A DNA stretch of 64,000 bases from Streptomyces prunicolor NBRC 13075 (GTDB lineage: Bacteria; Actinomycetota; Actinomycetes; Streptomycetales; Streptomycetaceae): contig NZ_BARF01000110.1 in NCBI RefSeq assembly GCF_000367365.1, forward strand, positions 1 to 64,000, written 5' to 3'. The notes under the pieces were generated by a model. The model saw only the letters and a program-made list of their open reading frames with translations. It had not been told where the DNA came from and did not search any database. Below, piece by piece: positions 8,017-15,747 of the stretch. A program made the position numbers and the translations under genes. The number at the start of each line of letters is the position of its first letter. The first letter of the stretch is position 1.

Positions 8017-9039
8017 TCAGCGCCAGCCGAGCTCCGGTGCCACCTGGGTCAGGATGCTCTCCAGCACATGGGCGTTGTAGTCGACCCCGAGCTGGTTCGG
8101 AACGGTCAGCAGCAGGGTGTCCGCGGCCTGGATGGCCTCGTCCTCCTGGAGTTGCTTCACCAGCACGTCCGGCTCGGCGGCGTACGAGCGTCCGAAGATC
8201 GCCCGGGTCGTGTCGTCGATCATGCCGACCTGGTCGCGCGAGTCGCGGTCGTGGCCGAAGTAGGCCCGGTCCATGTCGTCGGTCAGGGCGAAGATGCTGC
8301 GGCTGACGGACACCCGCGGCTCGCGCGTGTGGCCCGCCTTCTTGTACGCCTCGCGGTACGCCTCGATCTGCTTGCGCTGCTGGACGTGCAGCGGTTCGCC
8401 CGTCTCGTCGTCCTTCAGGGTGGAGCTCTGCAGGTTCATGCCCAGCTCCGCGGCCCAGACGGCGGTCGCGTTCGAGCTGGAGCCCCACCAGATCCGGTCG
8501 CGCAGCCCCTCGGAGTACGGCTCGACGCGCAGCAGTCCCGGCGGGTTGGGGAACATCGGCCGCGGGTTGGGCCGCGCGAAACCGTCGCCCTCGATCACCT
8601 TCAGGAAGGCCTCGGCGTGCTGGCGGGCCATGTCCGCGCCGGTCTCGCCCTCCGCGGGCGCGTAGCCGAAGTAGCGCCAGCCGTCGATCACCTGCTCCGG
8701 TGAGCCACGGCTGATGCCGAGCTGCAGTCGGCCGCCGGAGATGAGGTCGGCGGCGCCCGCGTTCTCGGCCATGTACAGCGGGTTCTCGTAGCGCATGTCG
8801 ATCACGCCGGTGCCGATCTCGATCTTCGAGGTCCGCGCGCCGATGGCCGAGAGCAGCGGGAAGGGGCTGCCCGCCTGCTGCGCGAAGTGGTGCACGCGGA
8901 AGTACGCGCCGTCCACGCCCAGTTCCCCGGCGGCGACCGCCAGGTCGATGGACTGGTGCAGGAAGTCCGCGGCGGACCGGGTCTTGGAATGCGGACTCGG
9001 CGACCAGTGACCGAACGAGAGGAAACCGATTTTCTTCAC
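8017..9039 (-). CDS. LLM-class flavin-dependent monooxygenase (luciferase-like)
   Basis: 340 residues from a GTG at 9039 (reading MKKIGFLSFGHW), chosen because family members begin with this strand; the ribosome site is weak. The bacterial luciferase-like TIM barrel is visible through DGAYFRVHHFA, GARTSKIEIGTGVIDMRYEN, GRLQLGISRGSPEQV and the late DLSGF-type region replaced by LLLTVPNQLGVDYNAHVLE. These proteins use reduced FMN or F420 to oxidise small organic substrates; the substrate here is unknown. It stands alone, 164 bases from the leader ORF and divergent from the eCIS-type gene. Confidence 0.88.
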   Translation of the reverse strand: MKKIGFLSFGHWSPSPHSKTRSAADFLHQSIDLAVAAGELGVDGAYFRVHHFAQQAGSPFPLLSAIGARTSKIEIGTGVIDMRYENPLYMAENAGAADLISGGRLQLGISRGSPEQVIDGWRYFGYAPAEGETGADMARQHAEAFLKVIEGDGFARPNPRPMFPNPPGLLRVEPYSEGLRDRIWWGSSSNATAVWAAELGMNLQSSTLKDDETGEPLHVQQRKQIEAYREAYKKAGHTREPRVSVSRSIFALTDDMDRAYFGHDRDSRDQVGMIDDTTRAIFGRSYAAEPDVLVKQLQEDEAIQAADTLLLTVPNQLGVDYNAHVLESILTQVAPELGWR

Positions 9040-9408
9040 GCACGCCAGAGCGTTTTGCGGCCACGATTGATTCCCCGCCACGACCTGGACGGCGGTCTCC
9101 TCGACCGCGACGGACACGGCGAAGACGGCGGTACGGCCGTCCCGGTCCCGGAGATCCGGGTCGAACCCGGGCCCGGCTTCCGGGCGGCGAGCCCCGAGGA
9201 CGATCCCGTCTCCAGCGCGATCAACACGCCACGACGGCTCCTCGATCCGATCGTGACAGCCCGCGCATCCGGCCGGGACGACGGACCTCGCGCCAAGTCT
9301 GCCCCCGACTCTGCCCCTACGGACTCCCCACCCCCACACCCCCGTCCGGTAAGAGGAAAGGGCACCCGTAACAGCGAAGGACGCCCGCCGACCGAAGGGG
9401 AACCGCGT
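9040..9408. other. 369-bp divergent intergenic region, no gene seen
   Basis: This stretch separates two divergently transcribed genes and must carry both promoters. I see no supported ORF, RNA gene or clear palindrome. The GAAGGGG at 9394-9400 serves the downstream ATG at 9409. Confidence 0.5.
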
Positions 9409-11502
9409 ATGCGTATCCAGGGAGAGGACCGCCCGAGCGGTGACCGTGCCGGTGCGCGCCCCGTGGCCCGGCCCGCCGCCGCCCTGCCGCCGCTCGCCGC
9501 GCTCCAACAGGCCGCCGGGAACGCCGCGGTGAGCCGCGTGATCCAGCGGGCGCGGGACGAGCAGCGTGCCGAGGAGCAGCCGGGCGGGTCCGAGGCACGC
9601 GCCGCCGAGGGGGCCGTGCCGGTGCGGCGGCGGTCGTCCGTCGTCGACGCCGTCGGTTCTCCCGGCCGGCCGCTGGAGCCCCGCATCCTGCAGCGGGCCG
9701 AGCGGGCGTACAGCATGGACTTCGGACATGTACGCGTGCACAGCGACCCGGTCGCCCAGCGCTCGGCGGAGGATCTCGGCGCCCTGGCCTACACCACGGG
9801 TGCCCATATCGTGCTCGGCGGCGACCGCGTCGAGGACGAGGTGATGTTCGAAGAGGTCGACCACGTACGCCAGCAGGCCCTGGGCCCCGTGCCCGGCACC
9901 GACAACGGCCGCGGCGAGAAGGTCTCCCACCCGGACGACCCGTTCGAGCGGAGCGCCGGCGCCAACGGCCGGAAGCTGGCCCGGGGCGCAGCCCCCGAAC
10001 TGTCGCTGCCCGGGGCCGACTTACCCGGTGGAGCGGTGCAGCGCAGCGTGGAGCGGGACGTCTCCGTCCAGCGCGCGGACCGGCCCGGACCGTCGACCAC
10101 CCCTCCGGCCCAGACCCCGCCCCCGGCCTCGCCCTCACCTCCGATCCAGGACTCGCCCCCGGCCATCGCCCGGCTCGCGGGGCTGCTCGTCAGCGGCAAG
10201 AAGGTGATCAGGAACAAGGATGTGCGGGCGGTCATCCACACGAGGGTGCGCAGCGGCCCGGGCTTCACCGACGCGGAGCTCGACGCGATCGGGGCCGTGG
10301 AGTCCGAGGACCCCAAGTGGCTGAAGACCGTGGGTATTTGTACCCGCGCCGAGGCCGACGCGTACATCAAGGCGGGCGACTTCCACAGCTGGCTCCAGCA
10401 GCCGGAGGGCAAGCGCCTCCTGGTGGCCACCCTGCGCTGGCGGCAGGAGGTCGCGGACCGCGCCGAGGGAAAGTCGACGGACAAACCCACCCGCTCGGAC
10501 TACCAACTCGCCCGTCACATGGCCATGCACGACAAGGACACCCCGGAGGCCGAGAAGGAGCAGCTCACGGGGGAACGGAACGAGCAGATCTTCCAGACCT
10601 TCGTGACGACCATGGCCCCTCCCGGTATCGACGACAACGTGCCGGACGCCGCCAAGCACCGGGAGCGGGTCCAGCGTGGCACCGACGTGCTGACCAAGAT
10701 CTTCCTGATCCTGAAGGAGGGGCTGAAGATCTTCAACCCGGAAACGGGCATGCACGACGACTTCAAGGACGACATCGCCCACGCCCTGGCCTACGGCGGA
10801 CGCGTCAACATCCGTATCCCTCAACTGGCCGACGGTCAGCACGGATACGAGCTGCCCCAGTGGCTCCACATCACCAAGGAGAACGTGCAGCCCTGGCAGC
10901 GCATGTCGAAGCCCGAGGAGCCTGTGTACCGGCGCAAGTTCGCCACGCACCACATGGAGATCGGCAAGGACAACCCGGACGGAACGCCGGGCAAGTTCGT
11001 GGAGAAGGGTGAATTCGGGGCCACCGTGCAGAACTGGTTCGATCCCAGCACCCATCTCTACGGCATGCCCCTGGCCGCCGGAGGCATGGGAAACCTCGAC
11101 TACCACGGCGACACCATCCTCCCGAACGAGTCGTACGGACACATGTTCGTGGGGTACAAGACCCCGACCAGCACGAAACCCGGGGCACTTCAGGTCGGTC
11201 TCGAAACCACCGGGCCGGGCGGCACCACCCCCGACGGCTACAAGCACGGCATCACGAGCAGCGAGAAGAACAGCAACCCCGTGAGCCAGTTCGGCGGGCA
11301 CAAGGACGACAAGCCCGGCGGCAACGCGCCCCTGAGTTCGAGCCAACGCCATGTCGACCTGGACAAGTTCGGCGACTGGGTGCAGCAGCTGAAGGACCTG
11401 GAGAAGGCATGGAAGGCCGAACTCGACAAGGCCAAGACAGATGAGGAACGCGCCGCCCTGTACCGGGACTTGATCGGCAAGCGCACCAACACCGATTCGT
11501 GA
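9409..11502 (+). CDS. eCIS-core (DUF4157) domain protein with large uncharacterised C-terminal region
   Basis: 697 residues, no signal peptide. Residues ~26-46 carry the LQQAAGNAAVSRVIQR signature typical of DUF4157 proteins. The domain itself spans ~89-160 (LEPRIL, FGHVRVHSDPVAQ, ALAYTTGAHIVLG, FEEVDHVRQQ). The usual zinc motif HELTH is here E148-E149-V-D-H152, so the first histidine is lost and peptidase activity is doubtful. A DDPFERSA motif follows, then a Pro-rich linker (~225-250) and ~430 residues I do not recognise, rich in His, Gly and Trp with a C-terminal coiled helix. DUF4157 proteins are known as cargo/effectors of extracellular contractile injection systems; no such structural genes lie nearby. 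Codon 205 is TTA, so translation may depend on bldA tRNA. Confidence 0.75.
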   Translation: MRIQGEDRPSGDRAGARPVARPAAALPPLAALQQAAGNAAVSRVIQRARDEQRAEEQPGGSEARAAEGAVPVRRRSSVVDAVGSPGRPLEPRILQRAERAYSMDFGHVRVHSDPVAQRSAEDLGALAYTTGAHIVLGGDRVEDEVMFEEVDHVRQQALGPVPGTDNGRGEKVSHPDDPFERSAGANGRKLARGAAPELSLPGADLPGGAVQRSVERDVSVQRADRPGPSTTPPAQTPPPASPSPPIQDSPPAIARLAGLLVSGKKVIRNKDVRAVIHTRVRSGPGFTDAELDAIGAVESEDPKWLKTVGICTRAEADAYIKAGDFHSWLQQPEGKRLLVATLRWRQEVADRAEGKSTDKPTRSDYQLARHMAMHDKDTPEAEKEQLTGERNEQIFQTFVTTMAPPGIDDNVPDAAKHRERVQRGTDVLTKIFLILKEGLKIFNPETGMHDDFKDDIAHALAYGGRVNIRIPQLADGQHGYELPQWLHITKENVQPWQRMSKPEEPVYRRKFATHHMEIGKDNPDGTPGKFVEKGEFGATVQNWFDPSTHLYGMPLAAGGMGNLDYHGDTILPNESYGHMFVGYKTPTSTKPGALQVGLETTGPGGTTPDGYKHGITSSEKNSNPVSQFGGHKDDKPGGNAPLSSSQRHVDLDKFGDWVQQLKDLEKAWKAELDKAKTDEERAALYRDLIGKRTNTDS

Positions 11503-11525
11503 GCGCGTAGTTCGTCTTCTACGGT

Positions 11526-11569
11526 CGTCACTGCCCCGGAGCACGGAGAGATCGCCGGGGCGGGTGACG
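11526..11569. terminator. Bidirectional terminator between convergent genes
   Basis: A two-part stem: CGTCAC (11526-11531) with GTGACG (11564-11569), and inside it GCCCCGG (11533-11539) with CCGGGGC (11555-11561), 15-nt loop. It lies between the stops at 11502 and 11636, where a terminator for both genes is expected. Confidence 0.7.
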
Positions 11570-11635
11570 GCCGGACGCCGCACGGCCAGCGGTACGGCCG
11601 CATGAACAACCGGGTGAACAGCCGGACGGGCAGGA

Positions 11636-13141
11636 CTACTTGCTGCAGGCCGCCCCGTTGAGCGTGAATCCGTACGGTGCCGAGTTCTTGCTGTTGTCCC
11701 ACGTCCCGAGGAAACCGAAGGTGAAGCTGCCGTCCGCGGCGACGTTCTTGTTGTAGTCGGCGGCGGTGGCGGTGACCCGGGAGCCGTCCTGGGCGACGCT
11801 CGCGTCCCACATCTGGGTGACCTGCTGGCCGTCGCGGTAGGACCAGGCGAGGCGCCAGGTGTCGAGGGCCTTGGTGGTGGTGACGGTGATGGAGGCCTGG
11901 AAGCCGTCGGGCCACTGGTTGACGAGGTCGTAGGTGACGTCGCAGCTCGCCGGAGTGGTCGTACCCGGACCTGATCCCGCACCCGAACTCTTCGTCGGCG
12001 CCGGTGAGTTGCTCGCCGTCGCCGAGGCGGTGCCCTGGGGCTCCGTGTCGGGGTTCTTGTCCCCGGGGTCGGTCGCCGTGTCGCTCGCGGTGGGCCGGGG
12101 GGACGGCGAGGCCGTGCCCGACGGACGGGTGCCGACGGACGACATGGTGGGGGCGGGGTCGGACACCGGCTGACGGTCGGCGTCGTCGCTGGCCGTGTTG
12201 TCGTGCCCGGAGCCGCCCATCGGCATCATCGACACCCCGAGCGCCACCAGCGACAGCACGACGGCCGCGGCGAGCAGACTGTTGCGTACGAGGCGTGCCT
12301 TGTTCGCGCCCTCCTTCGGCTCCCCGGCCTCCAGTTCGGCCACCGGACGCCCCGCGCCGAGCCGTACCTCGGAGGCCCGGCGGCGGCGCTCCAGATAGGC
12401 GAGCCCGCCCCAGCCGATCACCCCGCCCGCGAGGGCGGCGGGCAGTCCGCCGCCGGCCAGTCGCAGGCAGGCGGCCGCTTCCGCGCACTGCACACAGGTG
12501 GCGAGGTGCCGTGAGAGGTCCTCGGGTGTGTCGGCGGCCGGTGACCGGGTCACCGCGTCCAGCAGCCGGGCGTAGCTGCGGCACTCCGCGGCCATCGGGG
12601 TGTCGAGGTGGTTGCGGTGGCAGCGGTCCCTGAACAGGGCCCGCACCTGGGCGAGTTCACTGGAGACGACCGCCGGGTCGAGGCCGAGCCGGCGGGCCAC
12701 GACGGGCAGCGGCAGCGCCTCCACCTCGGCCAGCCACAGCAGCGCCGCGTCCGCCTCCTGGAGGTCCCGCAGCCCGCGCAGCGCGATCGGGCGCTGCAAC
12801 GGCATGCCGTGATAGCGGGCCGCCTTCTCCGAGTTGAGCCACAGCCGCAGGTCCGGGTCGAGCCGGTGCCCCCGCCCGGCGAACTCCCAGGCCGCGGCCG
12901 TGGTCCGTACGGCGGTCAGCAGCAGCGGTATCACCGGCAGTACCCGGCGGGCCGGTCCGCGCATCGGGCCGGACCCGGCGGAGCGGGCCTCCTGGATGCC
13001 AAGTGCGAAGGCCTCACTGGCCAGTTCGGTGGCCGAGGCGGCTCCGGACGTGCACAGGTCGGCGTAGGACAGCACGGCGTCCCAGCTCTCGGTGAACAGC
13101 GCTGCCTCAGCGGCGTCCTGAGGAGTCGGCAGGTCGGGCAT
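11636..13141 (-). CDS. Membrane protein with sigma-like domains, anti-sigma zinc finger and extracellular CBM2
   Basis: 501 residues from ATG 13141 (GGAG upstream). Residues ~10-55 resemble sigma region 2 and ~125-180 a sigma region 4 helix-turn-helix (VARRLGLDPAVVSSELAQVRALF). A ZAS-type zinc motif H212-x3-C216-x2-C219 follows, then a transmembrane helix (~286-306), a ~90-residue Ser/Thr/Pro linker, and a C-terminal family 2 carbohydrate-binding module (~400-501: CDVTYDLVNQWPDGFQASI, two Cys at either end). The layout implies a cytoplasmic regulatory head linked to a cellulose- or chitin-binding outside domain. No cognate gene is adjacent. Confidence 0.82.
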   Translation of the reverse strand: MPDLPTPQDAAEAALFTESWDAVLSYADLCTSGAASATELASEAFALGIQEARSAGSGPMRGPARRVLPVIPLLLTAVRTTAAAWEFAGRGHRLDPDLRLWLNSEKAARYHGMPLQRPIALRGLRDLQEADAALLWLAEVEALPLPVVARRLGLDPAVVSSELAQVRALFRDRCHRNHLDTPMAAECRSYARLLDAVTRSPAADTPEDLSRHLATCVQCAEAAACLRLAGGGLPAALAGGVIGWGGLAYLERRRRASEVRLGAGRPVAELEAGEPKEGANKARLVRNSLLAAAVVLSLVALGVSMMPMGGSGHDNTASDDADRQPVSDPAPTMSSVGTRPSGTASPSPRPTASDTATDPGDKNPDTEPQGTASATASNSPAPTKSSGAGSGPGTTTPASCDVTYDLVNQWPDGFQASITVTTTKALDTWRLAWSYRDGQQVTQMWDASVAQDGSRVTATAADYNKNVAADGSFTFGFLGTWDNSKNSAPYGFTLNGAACSK

Positions 13142-13177
13142 GGGTCTCCTGCATCCACGAATGACGGCCAACTAGCT

Positions 13178-13300
13178 CTGACAGTAAGCGAGTTGGAGGG
13201 GGGCTGCCTCGTGACAGGGCCAGAGCCTTTCACGCGTCCCACACAACTGACAAGCCGCCTATTCAATTACGGTGACTGTCAGTCGCCTCTGTGCAGTTGT
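13178..13300. promoter_or_regulatory. Short repeats in the promoter region of the CBM2 gene
   Basis: The region upstream of the CBM2 gene holds CTGACAG (13178-13184), CTGACA (from 13247) and the 11-bp palindrome GACTGTCAGTC (13274-13284), plus inverted ACAACTG (13243) and CAGTTGT (13294). The repetition of one heptamer in both orientations suggests a regulator site; no regulator can be named. Confidence 0.3.
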
Positions 13301-13355
13301 ACGTGTCCGAGCCTCTCCCGACTCACCTGTCGCAGGAGTTGGCCACACCGTTACC

Positions 13356-14684
13356 TTACAAAGGCGTGGGCTCCTCGGCGGGCTCGGCGGGGAGACTGTC
13401 CATGAAGGAGCTGACGGAGAAGACGGCGCGGCCGGGGCCCGGTTGGCCGTATCCGGGCGGGGACTTGAGGCCGAAGTCCTCCATCGTCGCGCGGTAGGCC
13501 TCCAGCAGCCGGATGTGGTACTCCAGCGGAGCGCCCTGCGGATTGGCCTTGCCCAGCGGGGTGGTTGGCTCGGGGCACCAGGTGGTGAAGCGGGGCGTGA
13601 TGCCCTGCGACATGAAGAAGCGCAGCCCTTCGGTGGTCGACGCGATCGCCTCGTCGACGGTCTTGAATCCGAACGGCTCCGCCATCTCCACGCCGGCCAC
13701 GAAGTTGGGGATGACATTGCGCGCGCCGAAGATCTCCGCGGAGTCGAGAATCCGCTTGTGCCACTCGGCACGCCCGACGTAGCGCTCCTTGCCCGGGCAG
13801 TGCAGCTTGAACAGATACTCGTCCCACACCTCGTAGTTGGGGTGGTAGATCTGCACGCCGTAGTCCTTGAACCGCTGCACGTCGTCCTTGGGCAGCGCCT
13901 GGGCCACGACCTTGCCGATCCACCGCCCCGGGAAGCGCTCCTCGATGGCCTTGGCGTAGTGGCCGTAGAAGTCGGCCTCGTCGCGCCCGGCGACGGTCTT
14001 GGTGATCGCGCCGCCGGTGAGGGTGTAGGCGGTGGACACCTTCGCGGTGTCGTACCGGTCGATGATCTCCAGCGCTTCGAGGACCTCTTCCACGTCCTTG
14101 ACCCCGGTGTACGGCCGCCCGGCGGCCTTGTGCTGGCGCCAGTTGTGGTTGATGTCGCAGTACTGGCACTCCTCCTTGGCGCCGAAGTACTGGCAGACGC
14201 GGAAGACGGTCAGGTAGATCAGGTAGCCCCACTGGATGGTCGGGGCCACCTCCATGACGGACTTCCCGTTGGCGAGCTTGTGCTTGTAGTACTCCGGCAT
14301 CGGCGGCACACCGACATCCGCGATGCGCTTCCCGTCGAGGTAGAGCCCGAGGACGCCGTCCTCGTCGGAGGCCACGCGGTACGGCGAGGTCGGGTTCACC
14401 CGCACGGAGACGACGGTCCGTCGCAGGTCGTACGGGCCCCCCGTGAGGATGATCTCCTCGGGCGGGCGCCGTAGCGCGGCCTCGCCCAACTCGGGCAGGG
14501 TCCCGTGGTCGAAGGAGAAGATGAAGTACGACTTCGGCTTCACCTCACCGCCCTCGTTGTCGCTGAGCGCCGACGGGTCGAAGGCGACGCCCCCACGCAG
14601 CAGGTCCTCCTTGAAGACGGCCTCCCGCGGCACATGCGGAAAGCGCTCCATCAGATCCTCGACCAGCGCGGTGCGGCTGCCCAT
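13356..14684 (-). CDS. Radical SAM-like protein with CX8CX2C cluster motif
   Basis: 442 residues from ATG 14684 with GGAGGAGA upstream. The iron-sulfur cysteines appear to be C164, C173 and C176 (RVCQYFGAKEECQYCDIN), giving CX8CX2C rather than the classical CX3CX2C. A partial TIM barrel follows with AYTLTGGAITKT (SAM-binding GGE-like position), VQIYHPNYEVWDEYLFKLHCPGK and NVIPNFVAGVE. The N-terminal ~140 residues are a beta-rich extension. Radical SAM enzymes cleave S-adenosylmethionine to start radical chemistry; substrate and product are unknown. It stands alone between two unrelated genes. Confidence 0.8.
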   Translation of the reverse strand: MGSRTALVEDLMERFPHVPREAVFKEDLLRGGVAFDPSALSDNEGGEVKPKSYFIFSFDHGTLPELGEAALRRPPEEIILTGGPYDLRRTVVSVRVNPTSPYRVASDEDGVLGLYLDGKRIADVGVPPMPEYYKHKLANGKSVMEVAPTIQWGYLIYLTVFRVCQYFGAKEECQYCDINHNWRQHKAAGRPYTGVKDVEEVLEALEIIDRYDTAKVSTAYTLTGGAITKTVAGRDEADFYGHYAKAIEERFPGRWIGKVVAQALPKDDVQRFKDYGVQIYHPNYEVWDEYLFKLHCPGKERYVGRAEWHKRILDSAEIFGARNVIPNFVAGVEMAEPFGFKTVDEAIASTTEGLRFFMSQGITPRFTTWCPEPTTPLGKANPQGAPLEYHIRLLEAYRATMEDFGLKSPPGYGQPGPGRAVFSVSSFMDSLPAEPAEEPTPL

Positions 14685-14854
14685 CCCGTATCTCCTCCCG
14701 CCTCAGACGCCCTGCTCGGGCGTACGACTCCTCACGGTATGCCTCCGGCGGTTGGGCGGGGGGAGCGGGGGGTCGGTGTGGTGCGGTTCGGGTGGGTTTG
14801 GCGGGGTGGCCGGGTCGGGGGTGGGGGCTCGGGTTGATTGCGGGGTGCGGGTGC

Positions 14855-14895
14855 GTTGTGGCTGGGTGCGCAGTTCCCCGCGCCCCTTGGGGCAT
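14855..14895. repeat. Dispersed Streptomyces-type GC hairpin element, copy 1
   Basis: The core GCGCAGTTCCCCGCGCCCCT here is found again in reverse orientation at 50886-50930 together with the flanking TGGCTGG-type sequence. This element recurs in many Streptomyces intergenic regions (established by general familiarity, not checked here). The copy lies in a 240-bp G-rich, otherwise empty gap downstream of the PPOX gene ending at 14925. Confidence 0.65.
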
Positions 14896-14924
14896 GGGGG
14901 TGGGCCGGGTTGGGGGCGATCAGG

Positions 14925-15602
14925 TCAGCCCTGTCCCGTTCCCTCGCGGCGGGCGATGTGCTCCGGTACCGGGATGCCCAGGGGCAGAACCGGGTCCGAT
15001 ACCGGTGTGCCCCAGGTTGAGGTCAGAGGGAGGGTTCCCGCCCACACGGCCAGTTCCGCGTCGGGGCCGTCGGCGTCGTCCGGTGGGCCGGTGCGGATCT
15101 TGACCGAGGCTTCCTCCAGGGAGAGGGCGAGGAGGGTGGTCGCGGCGAGTTCCTTGCGGTTGGGGAGGCGGGCGTACGACCACTGGCCGGGGGTCGCGTG
15201 TTCGGTGAGGCAGCGCAGGCCGGCCAGTTTCTCCTCCGGGTCGGTGACCTTGTGGGGTACCCCGTGGATCATCGCGCTGCGGTAGTTGACCCCGTGCTCG
15301 AAGACCGACCGGGCCAGCACAAGGCCGTCGACATGCGTGACGGTGACGCACACGGGAGCTCCGCCCGTGAGGCTACGACTCGCGACGGAGCCGTGGAAGT
15401 ACAGCCGCCGCCCGTCCCTCCCGTACACCGTGGGTACGACGACCGGCCGCCCCTCGATCACGACCCCCAGGTGACAGACGAAACCGGCGTCGAGGATCGC
15501 GTCCAGGTCGGCACGGTCGAGGCTGCCCTGGTCGGCGAGGCGGCGGTGGCGGGTGCGGTCGTTCACGGGGAGCGGGTCGGTGGCTGGGCGCGGGTCGGTC
15601 AT
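14925..15602 (-). CDS. Pyridoxamine 5'-phosphate oxidase family (FMN-binding split barrel) protein
   Basis: 225 residues. The split-barrel fold is indicated by DAGFVCHLGVVIEGRPVVVP, YGRDGRRLYFHGSVASR and CVTVTHVDGLVLARSVFEHG with NYRSAMIHG, a pattern shared with NimA-like FMN proteins. Likely a cytoplasmic flavin reductase of unknown substrate. It begins at ATG 15602, divergent from the alditol oxidase gene, and no partner gene is evident. Confidence 0.82.
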   Translation of the reverse strand: MTDPRPATDPLPVNDRTRHRRLADQGSLDRADLDAILDAGFVCHLGVVIEGRPVVVPTVYGRDGRRLYFHGSVASRSLTGGAPVCVTVTHVDGLVLARSVFEHGVNYRSAMIHGVPHKVTDPEEKLAGLRCLTEHATPGQWSYARLPNRKELAATTLLALSLEEASVKIRTGPPDDADGPDAELAVWAGTLPLTSTWGTPVSDPVLPLGIPVPEHIARREGTGQG

Positions 15603-15658
15603 GGCAGCAGAGGCTACCGATATCGCAGGACATAGGCTACAGATTGACCATCACGTCG

Positions 15659-15674
15659 CTTTCGCCGACGAAAG
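15659..15674. promoter_or_regulatory. Palindrome upstream of alditol oxidase gene
   Basis: CTTTCG-CCGA-CGAAAG, a perfect 6-bp inverted repeat, lies in the 145-bp divergent promoter region, 73 bases before the alditol oxidase ATG. Its half-sites (CGAAAG) recall LacI-type operators. The cognate regulator is unknown. Confidence 0.4.
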
Positions 15675-15747
15675 TCGACGAAATCCGTACTCGCCGTCGG
15701 CGGATGAGAAGGTCAGGGAAAACGCACGCACCGGAGGGACGACAGGG

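Noticed and set aside
8887..9408. Upstream extension of the eCIS-type gene
   Set aside because: It would run antisense to the monooxygenase gene, and the ATG at 9409 has a good GAAGGGG site.
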